NCBI GenBank assembly: GCA_964036275.1
Contig: OZ038439.1
Location: 9,360,669-9,424,668, forward strand
From: Litoditis marina
Taxonomy: Eukaryota > Nematoda > Chromadorea > Rhabditida > Rhabditidae
Length of the DNA: 64,000 nt
Direction of reading: 5' to 3'
Positions 1 through 12,290 of the stretch are shown here, piece after piece. A program made the translations under genes and the position numbers. Each line of letters starts with the position of its first letter. Positions within the stretch are counted from its first letter, which is position 1. The notes under the pieces are model-generated. The model saw only the letters and a program-made list of their open reading frames with translations. It ran no database searches and was not told where the DNA came from.

Positions 1-2319
1 TGGGATGGCGACGTTCGGCTGAAATTAATTTGGAAAATGTAAATAAAAAAATAAATGTGTTGTAAATACGTTTCAATCACCGAGAGACGTTTTTATTCTA
101 CTCTCATTGCAACGATCACACTTTTTCCAGATTCGTTTCCATAAAACAGCTTCCCAATACAAGTAAGTTGTAGTCAGTTCCATGAAACATGACACACGGA
201 CATCTGGAGTTGAGTTTTACGATAGTAAAGTGTATACTATATGTAAATTTCACGTTAAAACAATCATATAGTTAGTGTACACTAGGCACTCAGTTAATGT
301 CAACCGTTTCGCCTGTACATTGTATTGTTCGAAATATTGTAATGAGCATTTCAACAGTGAAGTGCAGACTACTAATATGTAGTTGAAGTGCTATTGAACT
401 GTCAACAATTAGTTTTACTACAGTAATGTCAACTACCTGTATGAACTGTTCGAAATGCTGACTGGATCCCCTGGATCCTCTCTCGTTTTCATCAAACGGC
501 AGCCCGGTTTCAGAGTCTACTGGACGGTAGTTGGGAGGAAACTCGTTCCACTAAACAGAAAAGTTTGGAGAAAAACATTTCACTTGTGATGAATTCATAG
601 CAACTACTCACAAAACACACGGAACACGGTTATAATCCGTGTTCGAGAAACATTTGCGATGACACGGTGGTATGGAGGCAATTATACTAGAAGTAAATTG
701 AATAGTCACGTAAAGTTGACATTCCAATAAGACATCGTGCACTTTGTCATATCACGTTTCTGAGTTCTGCTGTGTTTAACATGTTACAATTGACTGTGTA
801 ATTGACTAACAGTATAGTTCCACTAGCCAGAAACGTTCAGCAAAAGTTAAAATTACATATTGAACACTTTTCAAAAATGACAAAATTGTAACGTATGTTG
901 TACATAAGTAAAATAAGTAAGAAGAACGGGGAGTTTATTGTTAGACAGTTCGCTGAGAATAGTGCTTGATGAGAGGCGCAGACCACTAGTGTAGTGTACT
1001 TTCCTTTCAGTTCACAAAGAATAATATGAATATGGGGGTGTACGTGAAATTAAAATTTTACGTGATGTACCCAAACTAGCTAACCTGCTCGTTTTCTTGA
1101 TCCTGTTGTATGCTCCACAACTGTTGCAATTCTGAAATACGATACATAATATCCCGGTCTGACTGGGCTTGATTTAGAACTGAATACAACTTTCCGGAAC
1201 ACTGTAACCACACATTTACATCTCTAGAAGCAGAAGTATCGTTGTCAAATACACGTATCTTTACGTTCTGAAACTTGATTGTAACAAGATCAATCCTTAA
1301 TTATAATATCATAATATGCATTCAAAATATAACTGCTTTTGCCGTTTGTGGTTATTAGTCTGACCTCTGCACTCGACTCCTTCTGATTCGCTGTTCAGAT
1401 CACACGGCAAACGAGGGGAGGGACAGGAGGGCGATACTACTGGGCAGGGCTCCTGCAAAAGATGGTCAAATTATGTCACGTGACGTGAAATTGAAGTTAA
1501 GTGAAATGTGGAGCACGTGAAGCGTTATGCTTTTCAGCTTTCTATGCATGTGCAACTTATCAAAGAAGCGTATTCAACTATTCTGCTAGTTTTTTCAATA
1601 AATATAAAAATATGAATTACAGGAATCTGCTGATTGACTCCACCTCGAGAACAACTGAAGTTCTGGAATTTTATGTGTTTTTGTGAAAACATGACTTTTT
1701 TTTAGATAATGATAGTATGTTAAACATTATCAACATTTTCTAATCTTTTTTTTTACATAAAAGTAGCTCACCTGAGTGCAGCCGCAGCAGCACATAACTG
1801 TTCGTACGGGAGCAGAATTACAGTAGGCAACAAGAAGTGGAGTCAATAAAATGAAATACATTTCAAGGAATGTATAGTTAGGGATGGTGCTAATTCGTTA
1901 TAACACTGTTCTCTACAGCTTTTGCCTGTTTTATATACCCGACCTACTTTTTTGCGCAATCTCTTTCTATTAGGATTGGGTCATTCGCGCGAGAGAAAAA
2001 GTTGAACACGTTTAGTTCACTTTTCATTTCATTTGTTGAACATATCTCGAGGAAAAAGTTCTTATTACAAGTTAATCGGCCAAATAGAAACTTTTGGGTA
2101 GGTAAGCGAAAAATCTGGGTTGTGGGAGATAACATATACGGTCACGTACTATTGGGTGAGAAAAAATCTAGTTTGTTAAAAAGTTTGTAGTTTGGTCTTG
2201 ATAAAAATCACAATTGTATGTCTGCGCGCTGGAATCAAACGTTCTAGCCAGATATAACAAACTCTCTTCAGAGCAGCCCTGTACAGAAGTTGTGATGTTA
2301 CATTATTTGCGTGAAAACC
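1..2319. other. Intergenic DNA, no supportable gene
   Basis: AT-rich sequence with only short accidental frames. The only identified item is the MITE-like repeat at 683-816. No exon chain, RNA gene or promoter could be supported. Confidence 0.55.
683..816 (-). mobile_element. 134-bp MITE-like repeat, family 1, copy 1
   Basis: Bounded by TATACT and AGTATA with imperfect inverted ends. Reverse complement of the copies at 11794 and 14149: it shares the CACGTTTCTGAGTTCTGCTG block and the ends ACTAGAAGTAAATTGAA and TTGACTAACAGTATA. Non-coding. Confidence 0.7.
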
Positions 2320-3696
2320 CAGGCGCTGTAGCAATCCCTCCAAAACTGGGGAGATCTCATGAGTGAACCTCGTGAGGTTCACTCACGAGGTTCATGGGGA
2401 ACTGACGAGCTCCTCGTCAGCTCACCAGTTTTTCGATCAATACCTACTTTTTCTCCACTGAATTTCAAAGTGAAAGCGAACTGTATTCACCAAATTTCGC
2501 CTATCGAACAAAACTAAATATATATAAGGCCAAGATTTTCGAATCTCTTACACATACTACACAATTTCTATACGAATTATTCATATTGGCAGAGTATGTG
2601 AAAAAAATTCAGTTGGAGGATTCGAACCTGCGACCTCAGCCTGGTAGTCCGACTCACTAGCCACTGCGCTAATTTGACACGTTTCCAAAAGAGATAGGAC
2701 GCGTCATATAGCGGTTCACGCGGCATTTCCATTTTTGAGAAATGTCAACAAGTCTCAAAACGAAAGAAACAAACTATATTAAAAGAGTAGTTTCAGCTAA
2801 GCTTTTGGAATACATTGAAACGAGAACCGAAATTCTCATAACTGATAGGTGAAAATGAAGAAATTGAAATGAACACTTTTTAATTCATTGAATACCCTTT
2901 CATATAAACACCAAACATCTATCAAAATACTTCGAGCTCCCTTCTTCACACTCTTGCAAACTTCGAACTGTGAACTATGTGGTTCCAACCATATTCTCTT
3001 TCAGTCCCGAGCTGAAAATATAGCATTTGAGATATATCTAGCAGAATTTATATGAAAAACAAAGAGAAATGGAAAACAATTAGTTTTGAGATGGAACTGA
3101 CTGGAATATAGAAAAGGATGTCAATAAGTCAACGGGAATGGGGAATGCACAATCTAATCTCGCACTTTTCATATGTCTAGAGCAATTTCGTTTTTCTTGA
3201 TAAACCATGATGAGAAAAACGAAACCTATTTGGAATATATCTATACCTAATTACATTCGAACTGCGAAAAATCATTGGCAGATACATACTATTTGAGAAA
3301 AAGTATGTTAAATGAAACAAAAAAGTAGTTTAGTAGTGTGGATTACCGAACACAACAATGAGAAATTTAAACATGAAAGTAAAAGGGAAGCTGATCCACC
3401 TCACCAGCCACCTCACCAACAAAACGTGGTCTCCGTTGATTTGATCGTGTGGCGCTTTTCGCCCCTCTGTCCTCTCAAAATAGCACACTCTCTCGCTGCT
3501 GCGCACCTCGCCAGTTAACTGGTCAGCGAGACTGCGCGTAAAAAGTTGGTGAGCTACTTCCCAAGTAGCTGACCAGTTTTTAAATTTACAATGGTCAAGC
3601 ATAGTAAGTAACCTCATGAGGTAAGCTCGTGAGGTAGCTGGTGAGTCAGTTCATGAGGGAACCTCACGAGGCATGGGGGGATTGCTACAGCGCCCA
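2320..3696. mobile_element. ~1.4-kb inverted-repeat element with palindrome-rich ends
   Basis: The left end 2321-2341 is AGGCGCTGTAGCAATCCCTC, and the right end (about 3676-3694) is its near complement GGATTGCTACAGCGCCC. Just inside both ends lie clusters of short palindromes (CTCATGAG, CCTCGTGAGG, CCTCACGAGG) and a related segment ending CACCAGTTTTT / GACCAGTTTTT. The same end sequence bounds the smaller element at 5806. No coding capacity is credible. The two ends could instead be remnants of two separate small elements. Confidence 0.5.
2611..2678 (-). other. tRNA-like fragment (A and B box), probably SINE or tRNA pseudogene
   Basis: On the minus strand an A-box-like TAGCGCAGTGGCTA (2671-2658) is followed at tRNA spacing by a B-box GGTTCGAATCC (2628-2618). 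The acceptor and anticodon stems do not pair properly, so a working tRNA is unlikely. It lies within the 2320-3696 element. Confidence 0.5.
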
Positions 3697-5686
3697 GCAG
3701 TAATGAAAATTGTTGAAGTTTCTACAAAAAAGTCCGGATTGTGGGAGACGCACATACTACACTTCTATTTAAACCTAGTTGGTTTTTATAGAGAAAACAA
3801 AACCACAAATCAGTCATTTTTTAAACGAAAAATCAGTGCTCTCGGAATTCTCTAATTAGACACGTATAAGTTTTTTTAGATGTATGTTTCATTCACGTGA
3901 CAATTTCAAGTAATTTGTTATTTGTATACATTTTATTTGTTTTTAGTTTCCATGTGTTATTTAGCATAGCATTCGCTCCCTCGAGCTCGCCTAATATATA
4001 TGGCGCAAATCCATTTAACTGACAAGTTCTGACCTCGCACGGAAAAAGCTTTCACCAAATGAAATAAAACTTGGTCCGCTATTTGACATTATGAAAACAT
4101 GTTATTCAAGGAAGTTCTCAGTTTTTATATTAGTTATATCAGGAAGTGTTTGTATATTGTTATACGTGTATTTGACATTATGAAAACTTGTTGATTCAGA
4201 GCAGGAAGTTGTTAGTTTTCATATCAGTTCTCTGCTATTTGCTAATATAAACTTTTTGAGATTCAACCCTGAAGCTTGCAAAAATATAAATAAAATTTGC
4301 TGTTTCCAGCTCATGTCTACAGTCCTTGTTCCTGATTAAAATTCCATGTAACTTTTTTTTGAAAATGTGTATGATTTCTAATTTAAACTCAAATATATTG
4401 TTCTTTTGTGATTAATTTATAGGAGCTCGTTCTTATTGTCCACGTTTCAAAAAAATTTGAATTTGACAAACGTGAATTCGTCATCTCGAAGATATTTTAC
4501 ATCTTATAACAAAGTTGAGGGGCCTTTTTGCTTTGTCAGTCTTCTGTTTTTTTGGTTATGCGCTCTGTCGTTCATCAAAATCTGTTGACATTTCTGGGCG
4601 AGGCTGATTTCTCATAAAAACTGAAATTCTACACTTTTGCTCATCGCAAGACAAATAAGTGACTACGAGAACTAATTCTGGGAGTCAGGCAAAATCTAGC
4701 CTTTTTTCTCAACTACTTCACGTAATTCACGAATGTTAATATGAAATAAACGTTGTTCTAATAATAATATAACGATTGTCTGCATTAAACAACAATACCA
4801 GTGAGTCTCACTGGTTTTTGGGCTCTATATTCAACAATTTCTATCCACCCAGTGTCTAAGATAACAATCAGAGAAAAAATGGCAAAATTGAATAAAGTTG
4901 TATCCCCAGCACCATTGTAGGGCATCGGAGAAAAACAGTGAGGGAAGGAAAGTTAATTTATTGAATAGTTCAATTTATTGAATAATTTATAAAATTTATT
5001 GACATTCTGCGAATTTGTCCCTATTTGTTCCTACCTCTTCTCCCCTAGAATTAAGGACTGAATCGCTCGAGCCCAAAATACTTTTTCCTTTTTTTCTGAA
5101 GTAAATAGCAGATTTTCTTCATCTCAAATCTACATAATTCAGATGACTCTGCGAGAAAATGCCTGAAGAGGACTGCGAGTCGTTCGACTTTGATATTTCT
5201 ATATCGGGGTCAGTTTCAGTTTGTTCGAAAACAAAATAAACTTGAAAAGTTATTTACTTTCTCGATTAAAAACTACATTAAATAATTCCAGAAGAAAAAC
5301 AATTGTTATTTACCTACACGGCTTGAGGTGACTCACGCCAGCTCGGTCTAGTACCATTCTAACTTTGATTTTTGTTCAGTAATTTTTCAATTCTCACTTT
5401 ATTCATAAAACAAGAAACCAACAACAACCGTTTTAAGTCCATCTCTGATCGCTCGTCGATTTTCGTCCTCTTCTTCAAGAAAATCGAACTGCTTGGACTG
5501 TGTTCCCGACAGGTAAGTTCACGTGGTTACGTGAATTTTCTATCGAATCCTACTTTAAAAATTTCTTCAAGCTCACGTTTCGACTTTACAAAGCCCTCGA
5601 CGATCATCTCCACAGAGTAATTTTAAGCCCGAAAGTATTCCCAAAGTACGAATGCAGTGCACGACTTCAATTAGGGGTAAACAAAT
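3697..5686. other. Intergenic DNA, no supportable gene
   Basis: No coding signal. A local direct duplication is visible: ATTTGACATTATGAAAAC occurs at about 4081 and again 88-89 bp later, with GGAAGTT and AGTTTT downstream of both. A hairpin CCAGTGAG-T-CTCACTGG followed by TTTTT lies at 4798-4819. Confidence 0.5.
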
Positions 5687-5757
5687 CTGTAGTTTGACCA
5701 CAATTCACTCCATAGTTTACTAATTTCGACCGAAATGCAACGGGACCAAACTACGAA
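5687..5757. repeat. Small inverted repeat bounded by CTGTAGTTTGACC
   Basis: CTGTAGTTTGACC at 5687 is answered by GGGACCAAACTACGA at about 5742-5757. The boundary word GTAGTTTGATC and its complement recur at many places in the window, including the 5' region of the LINE. Confidence 0.5.
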
Positions 5758-5805
5758 TACAGCGGGATAGGCGATATACCTCGTATAGGCTTGCTTCGAG
5801 AATAG

Positions 5806-5989
5806 CAGGCGGCGTAGCAATCCCTTCAATCTCATGAGAAGTTCATACGAGTTTCTCATGAGATACCTCATGAGCTAGTCGTGAACTCTCAATGTTGTAG
5901 CATAGCAATCAATAGAATCTCATGGGAAGCTCACACGAATAGCGCATGATGTATCTCATGAGATTTTTGAGGGATTGCTACGCCGCCTG
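5806..5989. mobile_element. 184-bp MITE with 24-bp inverted ends
   Basis: The ends CAGGCGGCGTAGCAATCCCT and AGGGATTGCTACGCCGCCTG are complementary over about 24 bp with one extra base on the left. The interior is packed with CTCATGAG and CATGAG palindromes, so a single strand could fold almost end to end. The ends share GTAGCAATCCCT with the larger element at 2320-3696. Confidence 0.78.
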
Positions 5990-8900
5990 ACGCCATAGAA
6001 TAGCTGAGCTATATTTACACAGCAAAATCAAACATCTCGCGCTTTCGAAAATATGCAAAAAATGTGTTGTCCAAAAACTTTTGTCTTTGTAAAACTCCAG
6101 TATATTTTTTCAGACTCGCCGTTTGTTTCACACTCTCCTTCGTGTTTCTACTTGTGATCTCAATTATTTTTCTGGTGACTAAAATAAAGATTTTGTAAAC
6201 AAACTATTTACATTAAATGGTTTTTCACCAACCGTTCTTTCGTACAAGAAAAGTCGAAAAATGGTATATACAATCATTTCTCGTTAATTGAAACTCTAGT
6301 GTGGGTGCATGCTAATGTATCATGTTTCTTCTGCATTTTTCATTTTGCAGAATATGCTAATGTGCATGATCTTTTGACCTCCAGAATTTTATAAATGAGA
6401 AGTCAGACTATCCACATGTATCTTCACATGGTGTTGATTAAGTTTGATTTATTGAACAAATCGAGTTTTACTTCGATCATTCAAATCATCAGTGTTCGGA
6501 GTTCCTACTGTTGAAAACGTTTCCGATCAAACTACAAAAACATCAGTACAGAACAAGATTGCGGGTTTGACCAATTGTTTTTCATACAGTAATTCCACTA
6601 CAAATGGGCTCATTAGCCTATTCAACAGAAAAGTTATTGGAAAACGAATCAGAAAACGGCACCAAACTTCAAACACAGCAAAACATCATGTACTGTTTTG
6701 ACCTTCTTCTACACATGTGTTGCTTTTCAAAGAGAAAGTTCGTTCGCGAGCTGAAAGTGATATGTTTTTCTGCCGTTCCTCTTAAAGTGGATCATAAATT
6801 TCAGATCGGAACACTTTTCGGTCCGACCATCTCATTTCAAAGGTGTCAGTTGCTACATGGGAAATCATCCAGAAATGAGGGGCTATTGATGGCTTTCTCC
6901 CACTTTTTTGTCATTTTATGGCAAGACACATACAAAACAGCCATATTTTTATAACTTTTATGAGTTTCGAAACTTTTAATTGATTTTAAAGACACCTCTC
7001 TGTTCTCAGGTTTGTGAATGAATCAGCTTCATTTTCCACGTTTTCAACGTTTTCAGGGCAGGCGATGAACGTTAAACGTTCGGTTAAAATTAGTGAGAGC
7101 AGGAAAATAAGTGTTTGCTTCCAAAACATTCACCTCTGAACGTCTTTTGCAAGTATAGTGCTCACATTTCCCAACTGTACTTGTTGGCCGCGTGCCAAAC
7201 ACTTTGAAAGACTCTTATTTTAAGAAAACATATATTTTACAGAAAGTTTCCCTGAATACGAACTATAACTACGGGGAAGAACCATTCACATATATTTCTA
7301 TTGTTTTGAAGTATTTTAACATGTTCAAAAACTGCCTTGAAATTTCATTGGAAAGCTGCCCAAGTCCAGTTGGGAAATGTGCAAACTATAGGATTGGAAG
7401 TGCATGAAACCCCGCTCTGTTTGTAGTTAGATCCCATTGTTTTCCGTAAAAGACGTGGATTATGGCGTATATCGTAATCAAACTACAACGAAGACATTGT
7501 CACTTCCCGTACTTCATAGATTCACCGAAATTGTATTAACCTCTTTTAAAGTTTATTGACCAACCTTCTATTAGGTGGTAGTGCCACCCCTGAATCATGC
7601 ATAATATATATGATTTGAATACTAAAAGAGCCACGAGGTTATTCTGCACGAAAAATTGTAGCTTGAATTGAATATTTGGATTCTTAACATTATACTAAAC
7701 TCGATATTTAACATTGGTGTAACCTACTCAATCTTCCTACATCGTATTTTGAATGTACTCAATCAGTTACGAGATACAACAAATATATTCATAAAGCCAG
7801 GTTCCAAATAACTAATTAAAAAATTAGTCACATCTCTTTATCGATTGTTAAACAGTTGCAACTTCTAGCACTAAACGGTCACGTGGCTAACTACCTTTCG
7901 TCTCAATCACATAAAATTTTCAACACCAACGTGTAGGATTCTGTAACTCAGCAAGATGAAGATTTTGACTACTTTCTGATCTCTTTACTTTATAATTTAG
8001 TAATTTGACTGCCGATACCGTTTTCTCTATATTTCATACTTACTAAACTCATTTACACAACATGTTCTTTTTGGGTTGATCCTATTCAAATAGTACCATT
8101 TATGTTCACAAGAATTTTATTTATGTTCGCGAAAATATTGTTTATAATAGTTTCCATTGACCGTTCACTTTGGATCATAATCCATTGATAAACCGCCGAA
8201 TCTGCGACCAACAGGTTTTAGGGCAACAATCCGCCCATCACTGAAACCCCTAATCTTCACATTTATATGTTTGTTTATTATTCATTTTGTTATTCTTTTA
8301 CTTTTACATAACCTACAATGATAGCTTCTGAAACTTTGCGACAATTCAAATATGTAATAATTGTTCAGTTACTTAGGCAAATATTCTCGAAACTTCTATG
8401 GAAAACAAAGGATGCATTGCCAAAGCTTTGAGAAATTCTGCTCAAATTTTGAAAAGTTTTGCAAGAGTAGAAAACGCAACTGCTGACCTTCTGATAAATT
8501 TTTACTTTCAATGAGTTAACCTTGGCGAATTCAAGGTTGTGCTACTTCTAATTCTGAATACTCATAATCTCGAATAGTTTATTTTTGGCAGCTGCCCAAG
8601 TCATACTGTAAAATAGACCTCTATTCGGTCCTTGAATCAGCTCTGCATGCTGCAATTTTGAACGACCATCACTCTCAAAAACAGATCATTACAGTTTTCT
8701 CGAACAAGTTTTAATCAGGTTCTTTTCTGAAAACAGTATTTAAAAGGATTTGCATCTTTTTCTATACACACTGAAAGCTTTCGGAAAAATTCACGGAAAA
8801 AACATAGAAAGATTGATTACTCATTGTCATGTTTCGTGTGATTTGTATTGAATATCAATCTCTTCTCACGTGATGTTCAAAAGGTGAACTCTTGGGATAT

Positions 8901-9235
8901 TTTCATCAAATGAACTGACTTACTTTCAAGTACTTTAAGTGCATTAGTTTTGAAGTGCGGAGTGTGTCCAAAAAGAATGTAAAAGAACCTGAGTATTTGA
9001 ACCATTATCAGCTTATTCGTTTTGTGATTAGAACCTATCAAAAGTTTTTTTTATCATATCTGTTTCCGGATACATTTGATTACCATCAGTTAGATTTGTA
9101 ATGGAAATACAAAAAAAGTTGCAGTAAACTCCAATTATGTGTTCCATGTTTTTTCCTCTGAAATGTGAAAGATTCTCGTAAAGAAAGTGTTGCATGTTGT
9201 GTTGGTTTTGCGTTCTCCAAAGCCTCTACAGTGTG
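5990..9235. other. Intergenic DNA, no supportable gene
   Basis: AT-rich, with short frames but no conserved motif or exon chain. The GATCAAACTACAA word occurs at 6525, and a loose inverted pair of the same word at about 7424 and 7476. Confidence 0.5.
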
Positions 9236-9471
9236 CTATAGTCTTTTTCATTCCCACTGAGACTCTTACAGTAGGATTTCGAAATTTCCGAGGCGGTTTT
9301 CCTCACTTACTTTTGATCGGAGAAATTGAAAATTTTCGCACATTGTTCTCGTTCCTAGGTACAGTAAGTAAACGAGAGGATTTTTGATGAACTAAATTTT
9401 CAGCTTCACAAAAACCTTCAGAAAGTTTGCAAGGTTACTGTAAGCGTCTCAGTAGGAATGGTGTAAACTAT
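9236..9471 (+). mobile_element. ~236-bp MITE-like repeat, family 3, copy 1
   Basis: Inverted ends: CATTCCCACTGAGACTCTTA on the left pairs with the complement of TAAGCGTCTCAGTAGGAATG on the right. The interior shares CTCACTTACTTTTGATCGGA and ATTTTCAGCTTCACAA with the copy at 10024. Non-coding. Confidence 0.75.
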
Positions 9472-10023
9472 ACCTCATTCCGCTGTGTATGTAGCTTGGT
9501 CCCGGTATTTTCGGTGAACAGTTATAAATTATTAAGTCTAACGAGAGCAAATTACAACTAAAAATCGATAATTCTTTGTACATTTGCTTTTTAAGGATAC
9601 GAATTTAGTCAGAATTAGGGGGGTATTTTGTCTATGCTCAATGGTATTTGTTTTGGACGGAAGCCGCGTTTAATCGTATTACCGTGCGTCGTCCATATTT
9701 GACTCTTTAACATGTTCACTTCCCTCTCCCTCACTCTTTTTCTACACTTTACAAAGGCTTTTTTTGAAAGTTTATTGTAATCATCACTCCTTTTTTGATT
9801 GAAATATTGTAATAAGATGTGTTTGTGAGGATCACAGCTTTTTTGACAAGTTATATCTGTCAAGGAGAAATTTTTGTATAGTTTGCAGTCACTTTTGGCA
9901 ACACGTTTTCGCAAACACAGTTTTTTGAACTCACCTTTTCGGCAAATTCATTGTAATCACACAAAGTTTGACTGTGTTTGTAGTTTGAACCCGCTGGGCG
10001 CAGTGGCTCCGAATCAAAAGCGG
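9472..10023. other. Spacer between the two family-3 MITE copies
   Basis: Contains a lysine/arginine-rich minus-strand frame (9914-9615) and another minus-strand frame with a GTGAGT donor at about 9938. They do not join into anything recognisable. Confidence 0.4.
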
Positions 10024-10260
10024 TGTAGTCTTTTCCATTCCTACTGAGACTCCTACAGTAGGATTTCGGAACTTCCAAGCCGTTTTGCTCACTTACTTTT
10101 GATCGGAGACGTTGAGGATTTCAGTACCTCATTCTCCTTCTCACGTAGAGTAAATATACGAAAGCATTTTCCATGAACTACATTTTCAGCTTCACAACAG
10201 CCTTCGGGAAGTTTGAAAGGTTACTGTAGGAGTCTCAGTAGGAATGGTGTGAACTATAGT
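10024..10260 (+). mobile_element. ~237-bp MITE-like repeat, family 3, copy 2
   Basis: The left end CATTCCTACTGAGACTCCTA and right end TAGGAGTCTCAGTAGGAATG are perfect complements over 20 bp, flanked by GTGTAGTC / GAACTATAG. Same interior as the copy at 9236. Solo ends of this family appear at about 15663-15699 and 24520-24560. Confidence 0.8.
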
Positions 10261-11217
10261 AGATTGAAGACTAAGCGATCAAACTACAACTGAGTTGCAC
10301 TCATCTCGACTATGGCTTCAATTATATTTATTGATTTTTTTTCTATTTCTTTGATGAGCGAGTGCTACAGTTTTTGAACGTAGATAAATACACAAACAAA
10401 TAAATGAATCGAATATCTCAAAAGGTGATAAGTTGTTTCCAATCAAGCCGAATTGGCCGTACGGAACTTGACCACTTGAAACACGTTCGTTTTTCTACTT
10501 CCGCTATCATTTTCTATCATTTTCTATCTTTTCGGCTATCAGTCTCATCAAAAATATCTTGCGCCTTCCTTTGCAAGAGACCACCATTTTCTATACGTTC
10601 TTCCATTCAGCTACCACCGTAAAATATAGCATTCTCATGGCCATAAATATTCTGATGAGGTTTTCCGAGAAAACTCGTGTTTTCAGAAGTTTTTCTGATT
10701 ACTAATAAAACAGCTTACAAAAATGTTTTTCGTATTTTCTTCTGTCCCTGTGTGTTGGAGCTAGTCAAGTGTCAACAATATTGTTATGATTAATGAGGAC
10801 GTGAATAAACAATGAGAAACACGTTTTGTGATCTACGTTCTCGTTATTTCGCGCACAGTTGTCTAGGTGTTGACTGTAAAAGAAAATACTTCAGAGAAAA
10901 GAAAAGTACACTTTCCTGTTGTTGTTTTTTGTTTACGTTTCACTTAATATGTTTCTAGATACATAGATAATTTGTACTTCATATATAATTGTGTGTAACT
11001 GCACATCGAAAAGTAAAGAAAAACATGAAAAACGGCAACACGTTTTATGTATGGCATTTGCACGTTATAAACAGACAAAATTCATTGTATTGATAAATAT
11101 TTGTAACTATTTCCCAAAACATGAGAGGAGAAAAACAAAAGCACGTGCGCACTCTAGCAACTGATAATGGTTTGACCCTTCATTATTGATAGCTGAGCAT
11201 ATTTTCCCATTAGCAAA
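10261..11217. other. Region upstream of the candidate first exon
   Basis: No gene seen. It would contain the promoter of the aminopeptidase gene if transcription starts near 11,200, but no core promoter element can be assigned by eye. Confidence 0.45.
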
Positions 11218-11259
11218 ATGGTGAACAGTTATGGATCAATCTCACCTACTCCTCCATTG
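11218..11259 (+). CDS. Candidate upstream first exon of the aminopeptidase gene
   Basis: An ATG after AGCAAA opens 14 codons (MVNSYGSISPTPPL) ending at a strong GTGAGT donor. The length is a multiple of three. The ATG at 12291 is directly preceded by CCTCTAG, a usable acceptor, so splicing here would join in frame and give a 14-residue longer cytoplasmic tail (979 residues in all). The intron would be about 1 kb. Alternatively the CTCTAG is a trans-splice (spliced leader) acceptor and translation starts at 12291. Only RNA data can decide. Confidence 0.4.
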
Positions 11260-11793
11260 GTGAGTTTAGATTCATTACTTTTGCGAATGGCAAATTCGAA
11301 GGTCAAAGTTACCTACATAGATGTACGTGAAAAAATCACATAAATAATGCTATTTTTAGAAGTTGCGTTGAAAATAGTATGAAGTTATTTTATGATCGAA
11401 ATGGTGGTTTATTGCACCCACTCTGGAAAAGTCAAAAGAATTTTTTCCCAACTCTCCAGGAAAACATGTTTTTCCTGCATTTGCAGAACTCTATCCAACT
11501 AGCCATTCCTTTTATGTGTTGATTGATTAGAATATTCAGCAGACAACCTATCTATTCATTTCTATATGTATTTCCAATGAGAGAACGCCGGCAATAAATA
11601 TAGAGTAGAGAGCAAACAAAACTTCTCCAAAACTAGCAATATAATTATTTTTTCAAAGTTTGTATAACATTCTAACGTTTCACCCAACAGCTCGAGCAAC
11701 TGTATCAAACCAGAAAACATCTTGGGAATTGAAATTGACCGAAGCAGTTTTTTGAGTAGATACGGTGGAACGAGTTCCACAGAATCTTTCATG

Positions 11794-11924
11794 TATACTG
11801 TTAGTCAATTGCACAGTCACGTGTAACATGTTAAACTCTTCAGAACTAAGAAACGAGCAAGTAAAAAGTGGATGCCTCATCAGAATTATAACTTTACGTG
11901 ACTATTCAATTTACTTATAGTATA
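11794..11924 (+). mobile_element. 134-bp MITE-like repeat, family 1, copy 2
   Basis: Starts TATACTGTTAGTCAATTGCA, ends TTTACTTATAGTATA, and carries CACAGTCACGTG near the left end. It lies between the candidate first exon and the ATG at 12291, so it would sit in the first intron if that exon is used. Confidence 0.7.
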
Positions 11925-12290
11925 TCTACCTGTTAGATTTTCTCCGGGTTGACGTGTTTACATGTCAAAATTCCTTCATTCATTCTCGTAGCTGTCGGTA
12001 GCAGTGGTATAGTTAGTGTATTTATACGTCGGCAAACACCCATTTTTCCACTGCAAGTTAATATTTTTTGCTCTCACATTTCACAATGTATTCAATGTGC
12101 AAACTCAGCCGACTTCTCATCACCACTGAATTCCTCTAAAATCCTCAGTCTTCTGTGAAGTATGAAGTTTATCTACACGGAGAACTGAGCAAACTTTGTA
12201 GAATTGTTTTTTAATGTCGAGAGCTAGAGTTCATGGTTGGTATAGATGTTTCAATATTTTTCACATTCATTCTGTAGTTTGTACCTCTAG

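Noticed and set aside
3330..3617. 95-codon minus-strand frame
   Set aside because: It sits in the palindrome-rich right end of the 2320-3696 element, and its sequence is made largely of the repeated CTCACCAG/GTGAGG words.
6604..6954. 116-codon plus-strand frame
   Set aside because: Composition resembles surrounding AT-rich DNA, with no motif, start context or splice signals giving it support.
9615..9914. Lysine/arginine-rich minus-strand frame, with a nearby donor at about 9938
   Set aside because: It could be an exon of an unknown gene, but no upstream or downstream exons join to it and it lies between two MITE copies.
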